Shown here: positions 5,436 through 5,521 of the stretch, piece after piece
How positions within the stretch are numbered: the stretch's first letter is position 1
How the letters are laid out: every line of letters begins with the position of its first letter
Assembly: GCA_030039915.1 (NCBI GenBank)
Contig: JASHUP010000195.1
Span: 1-5,521, forward strand
Direction of reading: 5' to 3'
DNA: 5,521 bases
Source of the DNA: Thermoplasmata archaeon
GTDB taxonomy: Archaea; Thermoplasmatota; Thermoplasmata; UBA184
Program-made: the position numbers and the translations under genes
Notes under the pieces: model-generated
What the model saw: the letters and a program-made list of their open reading frames with translations, nothing else
What the model was told of the DNA's origin: nothing
Databases searched by the model: none

Positions 5436-5521
5436 GTGATCCGTTTCGGACCCGCGGGGATCCCTCTCTCTTGCAAGGGGCGTACGCTCCGGGACGGGAT
5501 CGCCGACGTCCACCATCTCGG
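5436..5521 (+). CDS. N-terminus of a probable TIM-barrel, AP-endonuclease-like protein (3' partial)
   Basis: A GTG at 5436 opens a frame that runs off the right edge after 28 complete codons. It begins MIRFGPAGIPLSCKG and continues with a helix-like segment, RDGIADVHHLG. The opening strand IRFGPAG, then a short loop, then a helix ending in LG resembles the first beta-alpha unit of archaeal TIM-barrel proteins related to endonuclease IV (AP endonuclease 2 / xylose isomerase-like family). With under 30 residues and no metal-binding motif in view, this is a family guess from the N-terminus only; a repair endonuclease or a sugar isomerase would fit equally. GTG is the only start codon between the in-frame rlmE stop and this point, so the start is well constrained if the gene is real. 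Confidence 0.6.
   Translation, partial: MIRFGPAGIPLSCKGRTLRDGIADVHHL

Overview
This window is a GC-rich, densely coded stretch with every supported gene on the plus strand. It looks archaeal: the tRNA-Pro has the archaeal D-arm pattern, the heme A synthase is the short half-length form, and several genes have an AT-rich TATA-like box about 27-31 bases before the start codon with no Shine-Dalgarno sequence. A high-GC, aerobic member of the Thermoplasmatota is a reasonable guess, but lineage cannot be proved from sequence reading alone.

Positions 1-3526 form a tight respiratory operon with gaps of only 9-10 bases. It holds the C-terminal end of an unrecognised multi-pass membrane protein, cytochrome c oxidase subunit I (ctaD), a compact heme A synthase (ctaA) and heme O synthase (ctaB). 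The logic is clear: CtaB farnesylates heme b to heme O, CtaA oxidises heme O to heme A, and the A-type oxidase subunit uses heme A for its low-spin and oxygen-reducing sites. Subunits II and III are not in the window and may lie upstream.

Positions 3586-4537 hold two genes I cannot name: a 238-residue soluble protein and a 59-residue protein with one membrane helix. Each has its own putative promoter.

Positions 4561-5390 carry a tRNA-Pro(GGG) gene with a putative TATA box and a perfect inverted repeat directly before its 5' end, then a 217-residue RlmE/FtsJ-type ribose 2'-O-methyltransferase with the full K-D-K-E catalytic set. From 5436 to the right edge the first 28 codons of another gene are visible, probably a TIM-barrel, AP-endonuclease-like protein; a TATATA box for it may overlap the stop codon of rlmE.

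I did not find an obviously new defence, mobile or regulatory system. The points most worth a second look are the Asp-to-Glu change at the D-channel entrance of CtaD with an extra N-terminal helix, the compact CtaA, the two orphan genes, and the inverted repeat abutting the tRNA. No IS elements, CRISPR arrays, long repeats or convincing poly-T terminators were seen.
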